Notes under the pieces: generated by a model
Seen by the model: only the letters and a program-made list of their open reading frames with translations
What the model was told of the DNA's origin: nothing
Database searches by the model: none
Assembly (NCBI GenBank): GCA_963662155.1
Contig: OY759263.1
Span: 29,241,023-29,305,022 of the forward strand
Source of the DNA: Lamellibrachia columna
Taxonomy: Eukaryota > Annelida > Polychaeta > Sabellida > Siboglinidae
DNA: 64,000 bases
Direction of reading: 5' to 3'
In this document: one piece after another, positions 52,101 to 61,100 of the stretch
How the letters are laid out: each line of letters begins with the position of its first letter
Position numbering within the stretch: the stretch's first letter is position 1
Position numbers and translations under genes: made by a program

Positions 52101-55100
52101 GATGCAAGTCAAATCCATGGTTAAGTAGCACTTCTTGGGTAACAGCTTCCATGACTGGCCAGTTCTTTCCTACCCTTGCTCTATAACGCAACATATATTC
52201 AAACAATAGCACAAATGAAACCATAGTATGCAAGAGTGTACTAATTCCCACACAATGTTTACTCCTCTGTGTTTATCTTCAATATCAATGTATGGAATTA
52301 TTACTTCAAATAAAGTGAGACTTACACCACTCCATCAATGTCAATCTTTACACGGAAATTTTGATTGTAGTTATTCACTGTGATGGCCACATCTGTGCAG
52401 TCAGCTACCACACAGAAAGGATGGGCAGACTGTAGTTTCTTTAGCTCTCCACTCCAAGTCACAAACTTCTGGCGAAGTAGTGGCTTCATTACATTGGCAA
52501 TGAAAGTGCTGAATTCAACAGCCAGGTCAAAGTCCCAGCCAAACCGCAAGTGTTTCTTTACTGGCCCCGATTCTGAAGTTAGAAAAAACTTTTAGTATAA
52601 ACAGAGCTACAAAAGACAACTATGACATGCTACCCAAACAGCTGAAGTCAAGAATTAAATATGTAAGCATTTCCTGGTGGATTTATTTGTGCATCTTTTT
52701 TATTTCGCTTCCCCTACCACAGTGTCGGCATTTACATTAAATTAAGATTTAGGGGTATCTCATAAAGCATTATGGAGCATTGGATATGGAATGGTACATC
52801 AATTTGTTATAAACACAATTGTTTACATAATTATTGAGCAACACATGATCATGAGATAAATTTAGATTTCATGCTCATTTCTCTGCTTCATGTTGTTGCA
52901 GGTGTGACAACCAGATATTTTGTTTTAGTTCACACAATTATGACAATATTGCATTTTCTGGAACCTATGATCCATAAATAATCAATGACATAGTGACATT
53001 TGATGCTGCAGTCCTTTATATGCCTAACTTACCTCCACAAGGTGGGAACTTGAACCTGTTCATTGGGCTGTTTGTGTTCCACACACCAATTGGACCACAC
53101 GAGTAGAACTTGGGCACTGGACGCAGGAATGCCATGCCACTGTCACAGGTCATGGCACAGCGCTTGTACAAGTTGTTGACATCACTACAGCTTACACTGC
53201 CATCAATGGGTGGATCTGGAGTCTCACAGTCACCCACTGAAACAGAACATGACATCTGTACACTGTCACCAATGGGTGTGTCTGGTGTCTTGTAGTCACC
53301 TACTGAAACAGAACATGACATCTGTACACTGTCACCAATGGGTGTGTCTGATGTCTTGTAGTCACCTACTGAAACAGAACATGACACATGTACACTGTCA
53401 CCAATGGGTGGGTCTGGTGTCTCACAATGACCCACTGAAACAGAACATGACATTTGTACACTGTCCCCAATGGGTGTTTGATGTCTTGTAGACATCCACT
53501 GAGACAGAACATGACATCTGTACACTGTCACCAATGGGTGTGTCCGGTGTCACAGTCACCCACTGAAACAGAACATGACATCTGTACACTGTCACCAATG
53601 GGTGTGTCCAGTGTCACAGTCACCCACTGAAACAGAACATGACATATGTACAATGTTACCAATGGGTATGTCTGATGTCACAGTCACCCACTGAAATAGA
53701 ACATGACATCTGTACACTGTCACGAATGGGTGTGTCTGATGTCTTGTGGTCACCTACTGAAACAGAACATGACATCTGTACACTGTCACCAATGGATGTG
53801 TCTGATGTCTTGTAGTCACCCACTGAAACAGAACATGACATCTGTACACTGTCACCAATGGATGTGTCTGATGTCTTGTGGTCACCTACTGAAACAGAAC
53901 ATGACATCTGTACACTGTCACGAATGGGTGTGTCTGATGTCTTGTGGTCACCTACTGAAACAGAACATGACATCTGTACACTGTCACCAATGGATGTGTC
54001 TGATGTCTTGTAGTCACCCACTGAAACAGAACATGACATCTGTACACTGTCACGAATGGGTGTGTCTGATGTCTTGTGGTCACCTACTGAAACAGAACAT
54101 GACATCTGTACACTGTCACCAATGGATGTGTCTGATGTCTTGTAGTTACCCACAGAAACAGAACATGACATCGGTACACTGTCACCAATGGGTGGGTCTG
54201 GAGTCTTGTAATCATCCACTAAGATATAAACATAGCGTAATTAGAATCTGGGCTGTATGACTTGACTGTGTCTTCTTGTACACTTTTTATATGTTCAGAA
54301 TCCCAGTAAAATTATCTATCAAGAAACAAAGACACTCTTCAGTAGTTTGTGACATGTTGTAAAATAACATGTCATAAACTACTGAAGAGTGTGTGTAACA
54401 TGAGGCTATAACATAGTTGAGACGGACTGGGTAGATTGAGAAACAACTGTAGCTAGCAATACATAGATGTGCTGGGGCATGTACCTCAGAGATGTCAACG
54501 AGGGCCCTGTGGTCACTGAACCATAAGATAAATTGGTGTGTCTGTTGAGAGAATGAACTCTCCCAGCCTTGGACATAATAAATGGGTTCTCACCTCACTA
54601 TACGCAGTGGTCCAGAAGAGGTCGGAAGCTTACTTATAGGACATCTAAGTGGGTTCTCCCCTTGACTGGGCTAATCTGGCCTGAAAAGCCGATATGACCC
54701 TGCCTGAGATGAACCGGGAGTTGCTCTAGGAAGGGCCAGGCCAAGGGGAGGGGGAATTTGCATAGGTGTCAGAGTATATAAGATGGGTGGGATGAGAGAA
54801 GGAAGGAAGAGAAGATTGTATTGTATTGTACGCATGAATTGTAATACAGCTATGAGACATTAAAACGTGTTTGCTATGAAAACAGCTAGACTTGGACTTC
54901 TGCTTCAGAGACAGTAAATAAGTCTTAATTTCCGCTTCCACGAATCGACCAGTGATGAAAGTGACTGCTGATCCTTTGTAGGTATGATCTTGAGTTAGTG
55001 GTGGATTCATTGAAGTGGTGGAGGTGAGTTAGACTTACAAAATAGTAGTACAACAGCCTAATTACAATAAGGCCAGTTGACTACAATGTGACTGACAGAT

Positions 55101-58100
55101 GTTTCCTTACTGCGTAGGAAGACGTTGAAGCGACACACAGCTCGGTTGCCTGTAGGGTCTGCTGCACTGTAGACCACAGGGGAGACCCCAGTCTGGAACA
55201 CATCACCTGCAACAAAAATCATCACATCATGAGAAAGTGATAATGCAGCTCATGGTAGCTGGCTTGCGCCAAATATCGATTCATACTTATGTTTAATCCC
55301 TTGCCAATCTGCTGCGCTGCCAGTCTTTCATGAATGTTGTCATAATGGAAGGTGTTTTGTTGCACTCTTCTTTATCCCTGAAGTCCGGGGTGAGGCTGGC
55401 ACCGATAGCAGTCGCCGGTTAATGTTTCCCCTTCTTCTTTGTCACTATTCATGTTTCACTGCCGCCTTCACCAACCCTCTCCACTCCCCCTAACCCTCAC
55501 TCTAATTCTCCACTCCTGCTAAATCTCTCTTCACGCAGTCCTCCCATCTCAGTCTCGGTCTTCCTCTTCTCCTTCTACCCTCCACTCTAAGCACATCTGC
55601 TCTCTTCGTCAACCGTACCCTTTCCATTCTTTCCACGTGTCCAGCCCATTTTAGCCAGCACTTCACCAGCTTTCTCGTGAGACTCTCTCTCACAACTTCC
55701 TCCCTCAGCTCCTCCTTCAGCTCCTCCCTCAGCTCCTCCTCATTCTTCGCTTGTCTATTCTTTTCACTCCTGCAATTCTTCAGACCCAGTTATTTTTGCA
55801 AATGTTGAAATTTTATGTTTATGTAATTTATGTAATCTATAATGAACTCATACCTTTTTAATGCAACATAGTATCACAAGAAAGTTATTTCATAGTGTCC
55901 AGTCAGTAGTAGTCATAAAAAATTTTCAGAAACACCATATTACAGACTTCAAATATTTTCATTATCAAACAATTGGCAGACATTTGTTAAATAAATCAAA
56001 TATCCATTCCATTGGGGTCTGAGTGAGACATCCACCAGCTTTGTATAATACCTGACTTATGGTTCCTGGCCACTGTGTGCTGACCGTCAAATGTTGGTTC
56101 ATGAAAGTTGACCTCAGCAAGACGTTCGTAGGCTACCCTTCCGACATCCTTTGATGGACAAGTCGCAGGTGGAGGCAATTTGTCTGAAACAGGTCAATAT
56201 TTGAAAGTTTTGGTAATATTTATATATATTGTACTGCAGCTATGTAAGCATAATTCATTTATTAAGTGAAATAAGTCAAACACCAATGATTTGTGGTGGT
56301 GTAATCATTCAAAGCAATAATTATATTATCTACAAGTGTTAACTGCAAGACAAGGGAATGTTTTCATAAAGTATTTCTGACAATATATAATAAATATGTC
56401 TGCACAGAAACACAGCAAGGTTGAGGTGTTCATATAACTGTATCTGCAAGACGTCACATGATCAGAGCATGTGATGCACAGCCGTCACATGATCAGAGCA
56501 TGTGAAGTACAGCTGTCAGATAAGAAGCTGCCAATGCTGAATCTACAAGAGCAGCTGATGCCAAGATCAGATGTTGGTGCTGCCACGAACATGCGCATGC
56601 ATTGGCCAACTCAACATGACAATTACCAAGATTCATGTATCGACTCTGTGGACAAGTCATGGTGGCCTGTATCAGGATAATATGACATGAACGAGCCTGT
56701 GATAAACATGTGGCCATTGAGACCAACCAATGGCAATGCTTGGTTCAAGGAGCTTGTGACACTATTAATTCCTTTCATGCTGGTGACAATGACAAGTGGA
56801 TGCAAGATCCGCTGCGAATGGTGTCAAATATTATTGTAACATGTTTAGATGCCATAGTCACAAAGGACAACATAATATTCAGCTACAGGCTTTAAGAATG
56901 ACAGCATCAAGTTACTGTGTTGTTGCTTGATCAATAAACCATTCATAAATGTCTTTGTGATATCCTCCTGGGCAGAACTAATTCAATGATTAATGCTTTG
57001 ATAAAATACTGTTGTGAGTAAAAATTTAGTGAGGGTGTAATTTTGTGAGAAACAATCACTTGTATTTACAGTAAGAATTATATTATGATGGCTGTGAATT
57101 CATAAAAATAATTATTTACTGCATACATTCCATTTAGAATTAGGCAAAAACAATACTTTTTTGTCCTTAAAAACATTTCGATTTTGCTGGGAAATCCGAA
57201 ATATATATTTCAGTGACACCTCCATCCAAGTTACCTTTCACTTTGCTAATACAAGTGCTGCCACCTGTGTCCGGCTGTTGTCCACTGGGACATATTGCCT
57301 GACCACGTTTGGAAGGAGACATCCTTGTGATGCCTGGCCCAGATTTAAAGCTGTCCCAGGCCCAGTCAGCAGTCAGGCCCCGAGTGTAGGATGGGCTGGT
57401 GACAGGTGCTGCCTTGGCATTGACAACACTTATGACTTCGAAGATGCTACAGGAAACATCCCAGGACTGGACCAGACTGAGAGTTCCACGGAACCTTTGT
57501 AACTCCGTCCCACCAAGTTGCAAAACAACACTGAAATAAAACAACATTACGTTTCTTTGGATGGAATTGCAACACATACAATTTCTATTGTTGCACATTG
57601 TAATAAAATAATGTATGCATAACACCACAAAGTCACTATGTCTTTTGTTTATAAACGAGGAATAAGATTCACAGTGCCATTGTGATCACGTCCACATAGC
57701 TGTTAACGGTTACTGACATTTCACTATGTTTATAGGTGCATGGTCATTATGGACAAGTGAGAACACGAGATCAAGTGAGAACACATGAGATCAAGTGAGA
57801 ACACATGAGATCAAGTGAGAACACATGAGATCAAGTGAGACCACATGAGATCAAGTGAGACCACATGAAATGAAATGAGACCACATGAGATCAAGTGAGA
57901 CCACATGAGATCAAGTGAGAACACATGAGATCAAGTGAGAACACATGAGATCAAGTGAGAATACACGAGTTAAAGGGAGAACACATCAGACGAAATGAGG
58001 TCACACAAGATGAAATAAGTCACATTAGATGAGAGAGCACATGAGATGGAATGAGAGTACATGAGATCAAGTGAGTTACGTGATGTCAAGTGAGAGCACA

Positions 58101-61100
58101 CAAGATCAAGTGAGAGAACGAGATCAATTGAGAGAACATGAGATCAAGTGAGGGAATATGGGATCAAGTGAGAGAATTAGATCAAATTAGTGCATTTGAT
58201 CAAATGAGAGTCATATGAGACCAAGAAAGTCACATGAGATACAAAGAGAGCACATGAGATCAAGTGAGAGAACATGAGAGATCAAGTGAGAGAACATGAG
58301 AGATCAAGTGAGAGCACATGAGATCAAGTGAGACAAACTTGAGTAACAGAGTGGCAATAAGTGAGACAAACTTGAGTAACAGAGTGGCAATAAGTGAGAC
58401 AAACTTGAGTAACAGAGTGGCAATAAGTGAGACAAACTTGAGTAACAGAGTGGCAATAAGTGAGACAAACTTGAGTAACAGAGTGGCAATAAGTGAAGGA
58501 AAGGGACCACGCTGAAGTAAGGGAAACAATCCTCAAAGGAGCATTCGGAAGTATCTAATAACCATCTGTCATCTCAAGTTTTCTCAACATTATACTCCAA
58601 ATGCCAGCCACCACGTAATAAAGTTCACAATGAGTTTTGATGTGACCCTTTGACTTACTAGACTGGTTTAACTGGTGTAAAACTGACTGAGCTGCCAGTC
58701 AATCCATCCAGATACAGAGCGATTTTGTCGTCTTCCAGTGTCAGTGCAATGTAATGCCAGTTGCCATTGTTGATATGTATGCCTAAAGGATATGTCAAAC
58801 TGACATCGTCACCAACACCAAAACTCATCTCCACACCCATCTCATTGATGGACACAAGGGTCCTCGTCACCTCAGCTGTGGTCTGTGATCTGTAAACACA
58901 CAGCATTATTTTATAATAAAATTAGCTGAGGCGTCACCATTCAGCATGTGTCACCTATAGGAAGAGCAGCAAAATTCACGGGAACAGACTATTGTCAACT
59001 GTTACCATTGGCTCCAATAATTAAAAAAAATTTCAGTATGGAACACGACTGATGGAATTTTTGTAATTGCTTCTATAACACAACTCAATTTCTTTTGTAA
59101 AAACAGTTAAACTGCTAACTGGGACACAGTGTTTGTTAGATAATGCCTTATTGAAGCTTTACATCACTAGTATGTGGCAGAAAATACAAAATAAAACTAC
59201 TTACTTTACCATGTGCATACTCAAGAATGCGCCAGTGCCACCCTTGTCTGTGTAGCGCACCCACACACCAAGGCTGCTGGAGGACGCATTCATTAGAAAT
59301 GGGTGCAGTGAATATGCACCACCTCTGCCGTCAAACTGAATGTCCACGTCTCTCTCAATGTCTGTAAATAGTTGAGTCAGTGATACCACCGGAGAGAACT
59401 GTCCTCTCTATATGACCTGAACATTTGTCAAATAAATACACGCACACATGCACGCACGCATGCACACACGCACGCAAAGAAACAACAATTACATATTAGG
59501 TGTTGTTGCTCTAGCTCCTCTTCATCCCTGTAGTCCGGGGTGAGCCTGGCACTGATACAGGTCATCGATTTTTTTCCCCTTCTTTCATCCATGATCCCGT
59601 TTCACTGCTGTCTCCACCACCCATCTCCACTCCCCACATCCCTCGCTCTCATTCTCCACTCCCCCATCCCTCGCTCTCATTCTCTACTCCCCCATCCCTC
59701 GCTCTCATTCTCCACTCCCCCATCCCTCGCTCTCATTCTCCACTCCCCCATTTCTCGCTCTCATTCTCCACTCCTACATCCCTCGCTCTCATTCTCCACT
59801 CCCCATCCCTCGCTCTCATTCTCCACTCCCCCATCTCTCGCTCTCATTCTCCACTCCTACATCCCTCGCTCTCATTCTCCACTCCCCATCCCTCGCTCTC
59901 ATTCTCCACTCCCCCATTCCTCGCTCTCATTCTTCACTCCCCCATCCATCGCTCTCATTCTCCACTCCCCCATTTCTCGCTCTCATTCTCCACTCCTACA
60001 TCCCTCGCTCTCATTCCCCACTTCCCATCCCTCGCTCTCATTCTCCACTCCCCCATTCCTCGCTCTCATTCTTCACTCCCCCATCCCTCGCTCTCATTCT
60101 CCATTCCCCCATTTCTCGCTCTCATTCTCCACTCCTACATCCCTCGCTCTCATTCTCCACTCCTTATCCCTCGCTCTCATTCTCCACTCCCCCATTTCTC
60201 GCTCTCATTCTCCACTCCTACATCCCTTGCTCTCATTCCAGTTTTCACTGGTCTGAATGGTTCTCAATGACCATTTATTCACAGTATGGGTCTGCCATGG
60301 TTCCAGTATTAGAGACTGGGAATTGACTACCCTTGAAAGAGGGAAGGAGGAAAACTCCGAAAATTGTTAAATGCACCAATAAGCAAGCTAAATTAGGTCA
60401 GTCACAAGCAACTACATAACTGAACAAGTTTCATTTCAATACAAGAAACCATAGAATTTAAGTCGGCTTCATTGTGCTGTACTCATCACAGGCAAGTGGA
60501 CAATGGACATTAGATACAGTTGAGCTTAGAATACCACAAATGTGTGTCGTTATTACTGATGACTAGTGCTGTGACGGTTCTGGGTCTAGACCTGAGACTC
60601 ATGGTACCCATTGGGACCCGCTATTTCAGTTCCAGAACCAGAACTGTGACAGCACAACTTAATAAATTTTGTTAAGTAATGTATTACTTGCCATTAATTT
60701 GTTTTCACCCCAAATTCTGCATCATGTAAAGTGATAAGATGGTCCAGGGCCTTTTACCAGCCTGGCCCTACCATACAAAAGATAAAGCTATGTATGTGAG
60801 AAGTTGCTGTAAACTGTTACAATAGCATAATGATTGAGGAGACCCAACTTTGAGTGGACTCAAGAGGCAACAGCCCCAACCACTGGGACGTACCTTTGTC
60901 ACAGGCTGATCCCACCTTCCCAACTGGACATAGACAAAATGCCTCCTCAACACCATCAATACATGTGCCTTGATGACAGTCCTTGCCAGCACAGTCGTCC
61001 TTGTTTGTCTCACAGGTCACTCCAGTGAATCCTGTTTACAACATATATATGTCTGTCTAATAAAACATTGTGAAATTATAAAATGTTTATCTCTGAGTGC

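Noticed and set aside
54550..55010. Complete LTR retrotransposon
   Set aside because: TATA and poly(A)-like signals are present, but no second LTR, primer-binding site, target duplication or coding region was found; kept only as a low-confidence entry.
59540..60256. 238-codon Ser/Pro/His-rich frame
   Set aside because: Lies in a 27-bp array grown from a LINE 3' UTR; 27 is a multiple of three, so it stays open by chance.
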